Shown: positions 5,623-14,898, counted from the stretch's first letter. The stretch: 16,043 nucleotides of DNA from CAYYJM01 sp964471755 (GCA_964471755.1 CAYYJM010000141.1:1-16043); one strand, 5' to 3'. Translations and numbers: made by a program. Notes: generated by a model from the sequence alone, not told the origin.

Positions 5623-6249
5623 ATGCGTATGGGAATGGCGAGAACCCTGTTCGGAAGTCTGCTCGTCCTGGCGTTGCTGGCCTCGTTCGCGGGGACTCCG
5701 CGCGTCGGGGCGGCCGACAAGGACGATGGCTACGTCGATCTGTTCAACGGCAAGGATCTGACCGGCTGGTCCATCGTGCCCGAGTCGGCCAAGGGGGCCT
5801 TCACGGTCAAGGATGGCGTCATCGCCGTGGCCGGCAAGCCGGCCGGCTACTTCCACACGGACAAGAGCTACAAGAACTACCACCTGAAGTTCGACTGGAA
5901 GTTCGTCAAGGACGGCAATAGTGGCCTGCTCGTCCACATCACCGGCGGTCACAAGGTCTGGCCGAAATCGGTCGAGGTCCAGGGGCAGCAGAAGGATCAC
6001 GGTCGGATCTTCGCCATCGGCGGAGCCAAGGGCAAGTTCGAGGTGGACAAGGCCGCCCAGAAGGCCGCCATCAAGGTCGGCGACTGGAACACCACCGAGG
6101 TCATCTCCGAGAACGGCAAGCTGACGAGCTTCATCAACGGCAAGAAGGTTTGCTCGGGCGAGAGCGATCTGAAGGAAGGTCAGTTCGGGCTCCAGTCCGA
6201 GGGATCGCCGCTGCTCTTCAAGAACATCAAGATCAAGGAAACGAAGTAA
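5623..6249 (+). CDS. Secreted DUF1080 (3-keto-disaccharide hydrolase-like) protein
   Basis: A 208-residue protein with a Sec-type signal peptide: MRMGMAR, a hydrophobic core LFGSLLVLALLASFAG, and likely cleavage around residue 30. The mature part from about residue 36 is one DUF1080 domain, opening with the signature GYVDLFNGKDLTGW and continuing through YHLKFDWKFVKDGNSGLLVH, a WPKSVEVQ segment and the closing GQFGLQSEGSPLLFKNIKIKE. The fold is a concanavalin-type beta sandwich; the family is annotated in Pfam as 3-keto-disaccharide hydrolase and is very abundant in planctomycetes, implying a role in extracellular or periplasmic glycan breakdown. The start is supported by AAGGAG 7 bases before the ATG and a promoter 64 bases upstream. 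It is a single-gene unit converging on the efflux operon with a 45-base gap. Family call is firm; the exact substrate is not visible. Confidence 0.92.
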   Translation: MRMGMARTLFGSLLVLALLASFAGTPRVGAADKDDGYVDLFNGKDLTGWSIVPESAKGAFTVKDGVIAVAGKPAGYFHTDKSYKNYHLKFDWKFVKDGNSGLLVHITGGHKVWPKSVEVQGQQKDHGRIFAIGGAKGKFEVDKAAQKAAIKVGDWNTTEVISENGKLTSFINGKKVCSGESDLKEGQFGLQSEGSPLLFKNIKIKETK

Positions 6250-6294
6250 CCCTCGACAGGCGGTGCGGCTCGGCTCGCGGCACGCCACCGATGC

Positions 6295-7578
6295 TCATCG
6301 CTCGGCTTTCACCCGCGCTCCATCGGTCAACCCGGTGGCGTCGCGGGCGATCGTTTCGCGCCCCGTCGGCTCGGCCTGGCCGAGCTGACGCACCTCGATC
6401 CAGGTGCCGTCGCTGGCCCCGGTCTGCACGGGCGTCTGCACTGCCTGGCCATCCCGAATCACAAAGCAGACCCTGTTCTCCCCTCGCTTGACGACGGCCG
6501 AGACCGGCAGGGTCCACGCCTGGGGAAGCTGCTGCGTCAGACGGGCGAAGACGTACATACCAGGCCGCAGCCGATCGTCGGCATTGACCCGATCGATCTC
6601 GACACGCAGCGTCCGTGTGGCCGGATCGAGCGACCACGAGGTACGGGCCACCTTCTCCTGAATGGGCGGCCCCTTCAGCGCCGGGATGGACAGTTCGACC
6701 GGCGACTTCTCCGTCACCAGGGCAGCATCCGCCTCGGGCACCTGGATGACAATCCGCACCGGATCGGTCTTCGCCACGCGAAACAGGGCCTCGCTCTTCT
6801 CGGTTGGTTGGACGAAATCGCCCGGATCGACGCCTCGCCGGGTGACGACGCCGGCAAACGGTGCAGTGAGCCGCGCAAAGCCGACCAGGGCCTGGATCCG
6901 AGCCGCCTCGGCCCGTCGCACATTCACCTGAGCCACGGCGGCGGCGACATCAGCGACAGCCTTCTCGACATCCGCCTCGGCCTTCGCCGCCAGCGCCTCG
7001 GCCGATGCCACCCGGGCGAGAACCTCGACGTGAGCCGCCTCGGCAGCGCGATACTGGCGAACCGTCTCGTCGCGCGTCTGGGCGTCGAGGATGCCCTGCT
7101 CGACCAGGCGAGTGAGGCGCGTACTCTCCAGGGCCCAGCGCTGTCGTGTCGCCTCGGTGCGTCCCAGGCCGGCGCGTTTCTCGGCGATCGCGCTGGCCAC
7201 CGCCGTGGCGTTCGCTCGCGCCGCGGTCAGGGCTTCACGGGTCTGTTTCACCTCGGCCCCGGCCACCTCGACCAGGGCCTGTTTTGCCTTCGCCTCCTGA
7301 ACGAGTTCGGGCACGGCCAGTTCGGCCAGGTCCGCGCCCGCCTTCACGCGCTGGCCGATGTCAGCGTGGACCTTCTCGACGTAGCCGGCAACCCGAGCGT
7401 GAAGGCGGGCCTCTTCATACGGATGGATCGCTCCGGGCTGGGCTACCACCCGCATCACCGAGCGCTTTTCCGGCGACACGACGGCGACCGCGACGACCAC
7501 GCCCGGTTGCTGGCCCAGAACCAGGGCGACGAACACGAGCAGTAGCAGCAGCGGCAGCGCGAGCAGGACGCGTCTCAT
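6295..7578 (-). CDS. Efflux RND transporter periplasmic adaptor subunit
   Basis: A 427-residue membrane-fusion protein (HlyD/AcrA type) that links the RND permease to the outer-membrane factor. An N-terminal hydrophobic segment (residues about 3-22) serves as a signal or membrane anchor; there is no lipobox cysteine. The first half of the barrel-sandwich/lipoyl-like domain is HPYEEARLHARVAGYVEKV with GQRVKAGADLAEL. A long Ala/Glu-rich alpha-hairpin follows (about residues 97-225), and the second half is RLTAPFAGVVTRRGVDPGDFV. Beta-barrel and membrane-proximal segments follow (LRPGMYVFARL, LPVSAVVKRG). The start overlaps the permease stop as ATGA, indicating translational coupling. It is the last gene of the three-gene operon. 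The substrate cannot be inferred. Confidence 0.94.
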   Translation of the reverse strand: MRRVLLALPLLLLLVFVALVLGQQPGVVVAVAVVSPEKRSVMRVVAQPGAIHPYEEARLHARVAGYVEKVHADIGQRVKAGADLAELAVPELVQEAKAKQALVEVAGAEVKQTREALTAARANATAVASAIAEKRAGLGRTEATRQRWALESTRLTRLVEQGILDAQTRDETVRQYRAAEAAHVEVLARVASAEALAAKAEADVEKAVADVAAAVAQVNVRRAEAARIQALVGFARLTAPFAGVVTRRGVDPGDFVQPTEKSEALFRVAKTDPVRIVIQVPEADAALVTEKSPVELSIPALKGPPIQEKVARTSWSLDPATRTLRVEIDRVNADDRLRPGMYVFARLTQQLPQAWTLPVSAVVKRGENRVCFVIRDGQAVQTPVQTGASDGTWIEVRQLGQAEPTGRETIARDATGLTDGARVKAER

Positions 7579-10500
7579 GGGTGGATCTCGCCTTCGGAGC
7601 CAGGATGCGGAACGTGGTAGACGCTCTCCGGATCGTCCGGGTCGAGCGAGACAGAGCGATTCGAGGCACCGGCCAGAAAGACGCCGAAGACGCCCGGCAG
7701 AATGAACAGGGTTGCCAGCAGCGACCCGAGCAGGCCACCGACGACGGCCCGGCCCAGTGGAGCCATCTGGTCGCCCCCCTCGCCCAGCCCCAGAGCCAGC
7801 GGGAACATGCCGGCGATCATTGCCAGGTTCGTCATCAGGATCGGTCGGACGCGCGTGCGGGCCCCCTCGACGCCGGCAGCGCTGGCGGACAGGCCGCGCC
7901 GTCGATCGCGCTCGGCGAAGGTCACCAGCAGGATGGCATTGGCCACGGCGACACCGACGGCCATGATCGCCCCCATGAACGACTGGATGTTGAGCGTCGT
8001 CCGCGTCAGCAGCAGGGCGACCACGACGCCAACCAGCACGGCCGGCACCGCCGAGACCGCGACCAGGCTGAGGCGAATCGACTGATAGTACGCCGCCAGC
8101 AGCAGGGCGATGACGACAACGGCCAGGCCAAGCCCCAGGGCCAGACTCTGGAAGATCTCGCCGAAGGGCGTGATCTGACCGCGGACGTCCACCTGAACCC
8201 CAGTCGGCGCGGGCCCGATCGAGGCGATCGCCTCGCGCACCCGGCCGGCCACCCGGCCCAGGTCCTCGCCCTGAATGTTGGCCGTCATCCCGACGACGCG
8301 GCGCATGTTGTAGCGGTCCACCTGACCGGGCATCGTGCCGGCACGCACCTCGGCCACGTCGCGCACGAGGACTGGGCCGACCGGACCCGGTTGGACCGGC
8401 ACCATCTCGACCCGGGTCGGCGAACGCATCAGATCCTGGGGGATCTCCACCTGCACCTGATAGCCGATGCCGGAATTCGGATCACGCCAGTAGTTCGGTA
8501 CGACGAACCGGCTCGACGAGGTGGCAACGACGAGCGAGCGGGAAAACTTCTCGGCGGTGACGCCCGCCGCCAGGGCTCGCTCACGGTCGAAGATCACCTC
8601 GACGGTCGGATAGTCGAGCGACTGGGCGTACTGCACGTCGCGCAGAGTCGGTACCAACAGCAGAGCCTGACGCAGCTTCTCGGCATGATCGCGGTTGTCG
8701 GCCATCCGGGGACCGCTGACGACGACTTCGACCGGCGTCGGCGAACCGAAGCTCATGATCTCGTTGACGATGTCGGCGGGCTCGAAGGAGATGCGCAGGT
8801 TCTGCAAACGCCGATGGGTGCCTTCGGCCGGCTCTCCCTCCGCGATCCACCGGCGGGCGGTCCACTCACGCAGATGGGCCGGCAACTTCTCGCGGAGACG
8901 GTTCTGGAGTTCCTCGACGCGAACGGGGCCCGGCTTCAAGGCGACGCGCATGACGGCCTCCTCCGGGCCGCCCATCCACAGGTAGACGCTGTTGATCGGA
9001 TAGCTCGACGGCACGACACCAACGTAGCCGAGGGTGATGGCGACGTTCTCTGGCCCGACCTCCTTGCCAATAAACGCGACCGCCTCGCGCGTGATCGCCT
9101 CGGTCTGCTCGATCCGCGTACCGTCCGGAGCGCGCAGGCGGAACTGAAACATGCCGGTATCGACCGTCGGGAAGATCTCCGTACCGAGCATCGGTCCCAG
9201 GGTCAGGACGGCGGCAATGGTCCCAGCGAAGTAAGCCGGCACGACGAGATACCGCACCTTGTTGAGCAAACCAACGCTCCCGGCGAAGATCCGGGCAACG
9301 CTCCCCGGGCCACGGCCCGTGTCCGGCGTGGCGTGCGTCTTGCGCAGCAGCCAGACGGCCAGGACGGGAACGAACGTGCTGGAGAGCAAATAGCTGGCGA
9401 TCATGGCGAAGCCGACGGCCAGCGAGAGGGGCAGAAACAGAGCCCGGGCCGAGCTGGTCATCAGAAACGCCGGCAGAAACACCGCCAGGATACACAGCAT
9501 CGCCAGCAAGCGCGGCACCGCCGTCTCGGCATTGCCGCGCTGGACGGCGAGCGCGACGGAATCCGTCCGGGCCAACTGGGTGTGGATGTTCTCGACCTCG
9601 ACGGTCGCCTCGTCCACGAGGATACCGACGGCAAGGGCCAGGCCGCCGAGCGTCATCAGGTTAACCGTCTGCCCCGTCAACCACAGGGCGACAAGAGCCG
9701 CCGTCAGAGCAATCGGAATGTTGAGTACGACGACGAGAACGCTGCGCCAGTCACGCAGGAAGACCAGGACCATCAGACCGACCAGCCCGGCCGCCAGGGC
9801 ACCCTCGGTGCCAACATTCCACATCGCGTTGGTGACGAACGGCGACTGATCGAACTCGAAGCGTACCTGGATGTCGTCGGGCAGGACGGCCTTCATCTTC
9901 GGCAAATCGTTCTTGACGTTACGAACGACGTCGAGCGTGGAGGCGTCGGCCCGTTTGGTTACGAGCAGATAGACCGCTCGCCGACCGTTGACCAGGGCGT
10001 AGCCGGTCGGGATGTCGGTGCTGTCCTCGATCACCGGAGCGACGTCACGCAGGAAGACACCCGGCTTGACTGGGATGGCCCCGAAATCCTTCGGCAGACC
10101 GATCATGGCGTTGGACGGCACCAGTGGCATCGTCGTGGTCGTGCGGATTGCCCCCGAGGGCGCGATGGTGTTGCCAGCCGTGAGAGCCTGGACGACGTCA
10201 TCGGCACCAAGGTTGAGGCCCCGCAGTCGATCGGGATCGACGCGGACGACGATGGTTCGCTGGTTGCCGCCAAACGGCGGCGGGGCCGACACGCCGGGGA
10301 TGCTGGCGAACATCGGCCGAACCTTGAACAGGGCCTGATCCTGGATCTCGCCGACCGTCTTCGTCTCGCTCGACAGGACGAGATAGCCGACCGGAACGGA
10401 GCCGGTGTCGAAGCGCATGATAAACGGCGGCACCGTCCCCGGCGGCATGAAGGCACGCGAGCGGTTGACGTAGCTGACCGTCTCGGCGATGGCCTGGGCC

Positions 10501-10802
10501 ATGTCGGTGCCGGGATGGAAGAACAGTTTCATGAGCGAGACGCCCTGAACGTTGCGCGATTCGACGTGGTGAATGCCGTTGATGTAAAGGAAGTGATACT
10601 CGTAGAAGTTGGCGATCAGGCCTTCCATCTGCTGTGGATCCATGCCGCCGTAGGGCTGGCAGACGTAGATGACCGGTAGGTTGAGGGCCGGGAAGATGTC
10701 CACCTTCATGCGGAAGAAGGCGAGGACGCCAGCGCCGAGGATGGAGACCATCAGGACCATGACCGTGATCGGATGACGCAGCGCGAAACGGAGGGGGTTC
10801 AT
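7575..10802 (-). CDS. Efflux RND transporter permease subunit (AcrB/HAE1-like)
   Basis: A 1075-residue inner-membrane RND pump of the usual length, with the two-fold repeat of a first transmembrane helix, a large periplasmic porter domain and a helix bundle. The N-terminus MNPLRFALRHPITVMVLMV and the DIFPALNLPVIYV segment are typical. The helix-4 region GGLALAVGILVDEATVEVEN carries D397-E398 where AcrB has the D407-D408 pair. The helix-10 region GVAVANAILLVTFAE has A954 where AcrB has the relay lysine K940. The helix-11 RVRPILMTNLA arginine is kept. It thus pumps substrates by proton antiport, but with an altered relay. GGGAG lies 7 bases before the ATG. It sits 49 bases after the outer-membrane-factor gene and overlaps the adaptor gene by 4 bases. 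A 1177-codon antisense frame opposite this gene is a composition artefact. Confidence 0.96.
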   Translation of the reverse strand: MNPLRFALRHPITVMVLMVSILGAGVLAFFRMKVDIFPALNLPVIYVCQPYGGMDPQQMEGLIANFYEYHFLYINGIHHVESRNVQGVSLMKLFFHPGTDMAQAIAETVSYVNRSRAFMPPGTVPPFIMRFDTGSVPVGYLVLSSETKTVGEIQDQALFKVRPMFASIPGVSAPPPFGGNQRTIVVRVDPDRLRGLNLGADDVVQALTAGNTIAPSGAIRTTTTMPLVPSNAMIGLPKDFGAIPVKPGVFLRDVAPVIEDSTDIPTGYALVNGRRAVYLLVTKRADASTLDVVRNVKNDLPKMKAVLPDDIQVRFEFDQSPFVTNAMWNVGTEGALAAGLVGLMVLVFLRDWRSVLVVVLNIPIALTAALVALWLTGQTVNLMTLGGLALAVGILVDEATVEVENIHTQLARTDSVALAVQRGNAETAVPRLLAMLCILAVFLPAFLMTSSARALFLPLSLAVGFAMIASYLLSSTFVPVLAVWLLRKTHATPDTGRGPGSVARIFAGSVGLLNKVRYLVVPAYFAGTIAAVLTLGPMLGTEIFPTVDTGMFQFRLRAPDGTRIEQTEAITREAVAFIGKEVGPENVAITLGYVGVVPSSYPINSVYLWMGGPEEAVMRVALKPGPVRVEELQNRLREKLPAHLREWTARRWIAEGEPAEGTHRRLQNLRISFEPADIVNEIMSFGSPTPVEVVVSGPRMADNRDHAEKLRQALLLVPTLRDVQYAQSLDYPTVEVIFDRERALAAGVTAEKFSRSLVVATSSSRFVVPNYWRDPNSGIGYQVQVEIPQDLMRSPTRVEMVPVQPGPVGPVLVRDVAEVRAGTMPGQVDRYNMRRVVGMTANIQGEDLGRVAGRVREAIASIGPAPTGVQVDVRGQITPFGEIFQSLALGLGLAVVVIALLLAAYYQSIRLSLVAVSAVPAVLVGVVVALLLTRTTLNIQSFMGAIMAVGVAVANAILLVTFAERDRRRGLSASAAGVEGARTRVRPILMTNLAMIAGMFPLALGLGEGGDQMAPLGRAVVGGLLGSLLATLFILPGVFGVFLAGASNRSVSLDPDDPESVYHVPHPGSEGEIHP

Positions 10803-10851
10803 GATGTCACTCCCGGTGTCGCGTCATTGTAGCAAGGCGTGCGGAGTAGCA

Positions 10852-12351
10852 TCAGCCCGCCGGTTCGACCTTCGCTGGCGGCCGACCTTCGCGATGTTCG
10901 AGGATCGCCTCGCCAGGCACCACCAGTCCCTGGGCCGGATGTCCCAGCGCCCGATAGAGCCGAAACTGAGCCCGGTTGTAATCCGTGACGGCAGCGTAGT
11001 AATCGCGATAGCACTGTTCCAGCGTCTGGAACGCCGTCACCACCTCCAGCGGCCGGACAACGAGGTAGAGCAACTCACCGACACGCCGTGTCTGCCTCAG
11101 TCCTTCGAGCATCTTATCGGCGGTGACGACGGCGCAGGTCAGGGCTTCCTCGGCGAGCTGGAAGCGATTCCGTGCCCGGACTGCCTGGGAATGGGCCTGT
11201 ACCACTTCTGCGGCGATCAGATCCTGGATCCGGAACAACTCCAGCAGAGCCTGCTGATTCTCGGCCTGACGCTCGCGGACGGCGGCGTGATTACCCAGGC
11301 CGAGATTCTGCAACTCCCAGACGATCTGGAGATCCACGCTGTTTCGACCGCTGAAATTACCGAGATGACTGTTGATCCCACCACCGAAGACACCGGAGGA
11401 GAGCGTGCCGGCCGGATTGGTGGCGTTACCGCGAAGGAGGACGCTGGGGATCAGTGGACGGATCTTCTCCTGCCGCAGGCGCGTCAACGTCGCCTGAACG
11501 AGGGCCTGGCGACTGGCCAGTTCTGGCCGGGACTTCAGGCCGATGGTGATCAGGTCGTCAATGGCGAGGTTCAGATCGACCAGATGCGTGCGCAACTGGG
11601 GCACCTCGACCGGCTCAAGCAGAGCGGTCGGATCCAGACGCAGCAACCGGGACAGGTCGGCACTGGCACCCTCCCAGCGTCCCACGGCTCCCTCGACACC
11701 CTGCTTGCGGCGCAGTAGTTCAGTTCGGACGCGGGCGATCTCGACGGCGGGGATGAGTCCCTCGGCCAGTCCCTCGGCCCGGCGTGCGAGTTCCTCCGTT
11801 CGGCGGGTCACTTCGAGAAACCCGGCCATCTCGCCACGCGACTGCTGGACGGTGAAGAAGGCCTCGGCCGTCGCCAGGACCATGTCATTAACAGCGGCCT
11901 GCCTGTCGGCTTCGCGCGCCTGGACGACACGGCGGGCGGCGAGCGGGGCATAGATCGCATCGGTGACGGCAAAGATCGCACTGGGGCCGGCCCCGGCCAT
12001 GAACGAACTCTTGCTCGTGGTGAATACCCGACCCCCGACATCCTGGATCTGGCCGTCATGCCGGGCGTAGTCCACGCCGAGCGCGAGCGTCGGCAGCCAG
12101 AGCGTGTTGGCCCGGGCGAGCTGGGCCGAGGCGGCCTCGACACGCTGGGCAGCCAGGGCGACATCGATCGGTCGAGCGTTGGCCAGTTGCAGCGCCGTCG
12201 CCAGGTTGATCGGCAGGACTGTCGGCATCGATCGACACGTCGCCAGCCCCGCCCAGGCCGACTCGCGCGGCGGCGGGCTCACCTGGGCGTCGAGACGACC
12301 CGGAACGAAGATCGCCAGGATGGCCAGTAGCCAGCAGGTCGTGACGCGCAT
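10852..12351 (-). CDS. TolC-family outer membrane efflux protein
   Basis: A 499-residue outer-membrane factor, first gene of the tripartite efflux operon. It has a Sec signal peptide (MRVTTCWLLAILAIFVPGRLDAQ). Two outer-membrane-efflux repeats follow: the first starts near INLATALQLANARPIDVALAAQRVEAA and ends before the DP-rich middle (RLLRLDPTALLEPVE); the second starts near DLITIGLKSRPELASRQALVQATLTRLRQEKIRPLIPSV and runs to LEQCYRDYYAAVTDYNRAQFRLYRALG. These match the coiled-coil plus beta-strand architecture of TolC-like trimers. GGGGGA lies about 6 bases before the ATG. It is divergent from the DUF1501 gene across a 194-base spacer and followed by the permease gene 49 bases later. Confidence 0.93.
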   Translation of the reverse strand: MRVTTCWLLAILAIFVPGRLDAQVSPPPRESAWAGLATCRSMPTVLPINLATALQLANARPIDVALAAQRVEAASAQLARANTLWLPTLALGVDYARHDGQIQDVGGRVFTTSKSSFMAGAGPSAIFAVTDAIYAPLAARRVVQAREADRQAAVNDMVLATAEAFFTVQQSRGEMAGFLEVTRRTEELARRAEGLAEGLIPAVEIARVRTELLRRKQGVEGAVGRWEGASADLSRLLRLDPTALLEPVEVPQLRTHLVDLNLAIDDLITIGLKSRPELASRQALVQATLTRLRQEKIRPLIPSVLLRGNATNPAGTLSSGVFGGGINSHLGNFSGRNSVDLQIVWELQNLGLGNHAAVRERQAENQQALLELFRIQDLIAAEVVQAHSQAVRARNRFQLAEEALTCAVVTADKMLEGLRQTRRVGELLYLVVRPLEVVTAFQTLEQCYRDYYAAVTDYNRAQFRLYRALGHPAQGLVVPGEAILEHREGRPPAKVEPAG

Positions 12352-12487
12352 GGCGTTCCCCCGACACGAATCGACCGCGGACAGAGATTTCCCGGCCTGT
12401 AGCGAGGTGCCACTGAAAAAGCAAGACCATCTCCCGAACCGGGGAACCGGGCCTCTGAGCGAATCAGCTTGACCGCTCGCTTTTCCC

Positions 12488-12516
12488 TTGTGCCGCCTCC
12501 ATTTCCGGGTGACAAT
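12488..12516 (+). promoter_or_regulatory. Weak candidate promoter for the DUF1501 gene
   Basis: TTGTGC (12488-12493) and GACAAT (12511-12516) are spaced by 17 bases. The ACAAT core also occurs in the better promoter of the DUF1080 gene. It would give a leader of about 22 bases. An isolated TTGACC at 12469-12474 has no -10 partner at normal spacing. The match is moderate. Confidence 0.3.
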
Positions 12517-12545
12517 ACCATCCTCACCCGCCGTGGAGACTCGCC

Positions 12546-13814
12546 ATGATCGTGCCTTCCTCGAACCTGTCCCGTCGTGACCTGCTCGCCGGAGCCGTCG
12601 CAGCTGCGGGCACCGCCCTTGTGCCCGGTTTCGACACCGTCGCCGTCGCCGAGCAGGCCCGGAAACAGGGCAAGCAGGTCGTCTTTGTCTGGCTCGATGG
12701 CGGGATGAGCCAGCTCGAAAGCTGGGACCCCAAACCGAACACGCCCTTCGGCGGTCCCTTCCGGGCCATCCCGACCAGTGTGCCCGGCATCCACGTCTCG
12801 GAGCTGCTGCCGCGAACGGCGAAGCAGATGCATCATCTCGCCATTGTGCGTAGCCTCTGCACGCAGGACAATTCGCACTCCGCCGGTGTCGATCGCATCC
12901 AGCGCGGCGACCCGAAGAATCGCGGCGTCGTCTACCCGTACCTCGGCTCGGCCGTCGTCAAGCTCCTCGGGGCCGACAAGAGTACGTTCCCGCCGTACGT
13001 CTGGATCAAGCCGGGCAACGGCGGCTTTCTGCCCAAGGACGCCGGCTTCCTCGGCCCACGCTTCGGCGTCCTGGCCCTCGGCGACGGCAAGGCCCCCGCC
13101 GGCCTGCTTCGACCCGAAGGGCTCTCCGAAGCGGACGACACCGCCCGGAACGACCTGCGCCGCCTGGTCGATCAGCGCTACGGCCGGGACCGCGATTCCG
13201 TGGCCGTCGATGCCAACGCTCACGTCTACGCCATGGCCGAGCAACTCCAGAAGCATCGACGCCTCTTCGACGCCTCAACCTTCACCCCGAAGGAGGTCGA
13301 ACGCTACGGCACCCACGATCTCGGTCGGCATCTGCTCCTGGCCCGACGCATGGTCGAACACGGCGTGACGTTCACCAAGATCACCAGCTACGGCTGGGAC
13401 ACGCACGGCGACAATTTCAACGGCCATCTCTCCCTGGTGGGCAAGTTCGACCAGGCCTTCTCCGCCCTGATCGAGGATCTGCACGAGCGCGGTCTGTTCG
13501 AGCGGGTCCTGGTCATCGCCATGTCGGAGTTCGGCCGGACGCCACGGATCAACGGCCATCTCGGTCGGGATCACTGGCCCGAAGCGTGGTCGCTGGCCTG
13601 TGCCGGCAGCGGCCTCAAGAAGGGCATCGTTGTCGGCAAGACCAACCCGCAAGGCACCTGGGTCGCCAGCGATCCGCACGACATCGGCTACCTGTTCCAC
13701 ACCTGGTTCCGGGCCCTGGGCATCGATACGAGCGTGGTCGAGTACAACAACAAGGGTCAGCCGTTGCCGGTGGCCCATGAGGACTGCAAGCCGATCGCCG
13801 AACTGCTGGCGTGA
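12546..13814 (+). CDS. DUF1501 domain-containing protein, Tat-exported
   Basis: A 422-residue protein with a twin-arginine signal: SRRDLL (residues 9-14) followed by a hydrophobic Ala-rich stretch to about residue 35, so it is probably folded in the cytoplasm and exported. The DUF1501 domain starts near VVFVWLDGGMSQLESWDPK (45-63). It contains GWDTH (283-287), MSEFGRTPRING (326 onward) and GRDHWP (340-345), which are the hallmark motifs and resemble metal-binding segments of the alkaline phosphatase/sulfatase superfamily. The enzymatic role is not established. GGAG at 12535-12538 lies 7 bases before the ATG. It is followed 14 bases later by the WD40-like gene, suggesting one mRNA, and the DUF1549/1553 gene that normally accompanies this family lies just beyond on the opposite strand. 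Confidence 0.94.
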   Translation: MIVPSSNLSRRDLLAGAVAAAGTALVPGFDTVAVAEQARKQGKQVVFVWLDGGMSQLESWDPKPNTPFGGPFRAIPTSVPGIHVSELLPRTAKQMHHLAIVRSLCTQDNSHSAGVDRIQRGDPKNRGVVYPYLGSAVVKLLGADKSTFPPYVWIKPGNGGFLPKDAGFLGPRFGVLALGDGKAPAGLLRPEGLSEADDTARNDLRRLVDQRYGRDRDSVAVDANAHVYAMAEQLQKHRRLFDASTFTPKEVERYGTHDLGRHLLLARRMVEHGVTFTKITSYGWDTHGDNFNGHLSLVGKFDQAFSALIEDLHERGLFERVLVIAMSEFGRTPRINGHLGRDHWPEAWSLACAGSGLKKGIVVGKTNPQGTWVASDPHDIGYLFHTWFRALGIDTSVVEYNNKGQPLPVAHEDCKPIAELLA

Positions 13815-13828
13815 CGAGGAACCCCGCG

Positions 13829-14893
13829 ATGGACGAAAAAGCCCTCCTGGCGAAGTACAAACCACGCGAACTCGGCAAGCCGATCCCGGCGACGCAGCAG
13901 GTGACCCACCTGCGTCTCAACCCGGCCGGCAGCCTGGTCGCCGCCACCGGCTTCCAGGCCCAGGTGCTACGCTGGACCTTCGATGGCACTGCTCTGACGG
14001 CGTTGCCCGCTCTGACCGGCCACAACGGCTGGGCCAGCACGCTGACGTTCCATCCCGACGGCCGACTGTTCACCGCCGACAGCTGGGGCCGCGTCACTGC
14101 CTGGCCGGCCGATCCCGCGACGACGAAGCCGCTCTGGTCGATCGAACCGGCTCATGACGGCTGGGTCCGCCAGCTCGCCGTGTCGCCGGATGGCTCCACC
14201 CTGGCCAGTTGTGGCCGCGATGGTGTCGTCCGTCTCTGGTCGTGCGACCGGGGCGAGAAGGTTCGCGAATATCCTGTCGGTTCCGACATCCAGGCGACCG
14301 CCTTCCATCCCGACGGCAAGTCGCTCGTGGCCGGCGATCTGAAGGCGAGTCTGCACGTCTTCGAGGTCGCGACCGGCAAGAAGGGCCGCACACTGACGAC
14401 TGAGGGGTTCTACCTCTACGACCGCATCCAGGACGTGGCCGGCCTGCGTATCCTGTCCTTCGATCCCGAGGGCAAGCGACTGATCGCGGCCGGCTGCAAG
14501 CCGAAGACGGGCGGCTTCGTCCAGGGCAGTCCGCTGCTCCTGGTCCTCGACTGGGCCAGCGGCAAGACGACGGCGTCGCACGAACTCGGCCCCCAGACGG
14601 CCGGCTTCGTCACCGATCTGGCCTGGCACCCGGACGGTTTCGTCTTGCTGACAACGAGCGGTCAGCCGGGAAACGGTCAATTCCTGCTCCAGCGGTTGGA
14701 CGACTCGAAGCCGTTCTTCACGTCGCCGAAGGCGGTCAACGCCCACGGCCTGGCTCTCGACGTAAAGCGCGGCCGGGTGATTGTCGCGGCGACGAACGCC
14801 AACAGTTCCGGCAACGGCCGCGTCAAGGGCAAGGGCGGCGAGATGGACTACCCGAACAACTACGCCGTCTTGCAGGTCTGGCAGCTGGGGTGA
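13829..14893 (+). CDS. WD40-repeat-like beta-propeller protein
   Basis: A protein of about 354 residues built of WD40-like blades. Recurrent blade cores are visible: THLRLNPAGSLVAATG..VLRW, STLTFHPDGRLFTADSWGRVTAW, RQLAVSPDGSTLASCGRDGVVRLW, ATAFHPDGKSLVAGDLKASLHVF, RILSFDPEGKRLIAAG, TDLAWHPDGFVLLTTSG and the closing YAVLQVWQLG, consistent with a seven-blade propeller. I start it at the ATG at 13829, because GAGGAA lies 7 bases upstream; a GTG at 13811 overlapping the DUF1501 stop would add only six residues. Neither start gives a signal peptide, so the protein appears cytoplasmic although the upstream partner is exported. It is probably a protein-interaction scaffold cotranscribed with DUF1501. 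It ends 5 bases before a palindromic element. Confidence 0.88.
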   Translation: MDEKALLAKYKPRELGKPIPATQQVTHLRLNPAGSLVAATGFQAQVLRWTFDGTALTALPALTGHNGWASTLTFHPDGRLFTADSWGRVTAWPADPATTKPLWSIEPAHDGWVRQLAVSPDGSTLASCGRDGVVRLWSCDRGEKVREYPVGSDIQATAFHPDGKSLVAGDLKASLHVFEVATGKKGRTLTTEGFYLYDRIQDVAGLRILSFDPEGKRLIAAGCKPKTGGFVQGSPLLLVLDWASGKTTASHELGPQTAGFVTDLAWHPDGFVLLTTSGQPGNGQFLLQRLDDSKPFFTSPKAVNAHGLALDVKRGRVIVAATNANSSGNGRVKGKGGEMDYPNNYAVLQVWQLG

Positions 14894-14898
14894 TCCCC

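Noticed and set aside
5437..6288. 283-codon minus-strand frame over the DUF1080 gene
   Set aside because: Shadow of DUF1080, which has a signal peptide, promoter, ribosome-binding site and clear domain signature on the plus strand.
6250..6294. Terminator between the convergent DUF1080 and adaptor genes
   Set aside because: Only a 4-bp GTGC/GCAC pairing is visible and there is no T-tract.
7146..10679. 1177-codon open frame on the plus strand opposite the RND permease
   Set aside because: It is antisense to a well-supported gene, rich in Arg, Asp, His and Gln with no domain, and arises because GC-rich codon use removes stops on the opposite strand.
12396..12424. Minus-strand promoter for the efflux operon (TTGCTT, 17-base spacer, TACAGG)
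   Set aside because: Spacing is right but both hexamers match the consensus poorly; many such matches are expected by chance.
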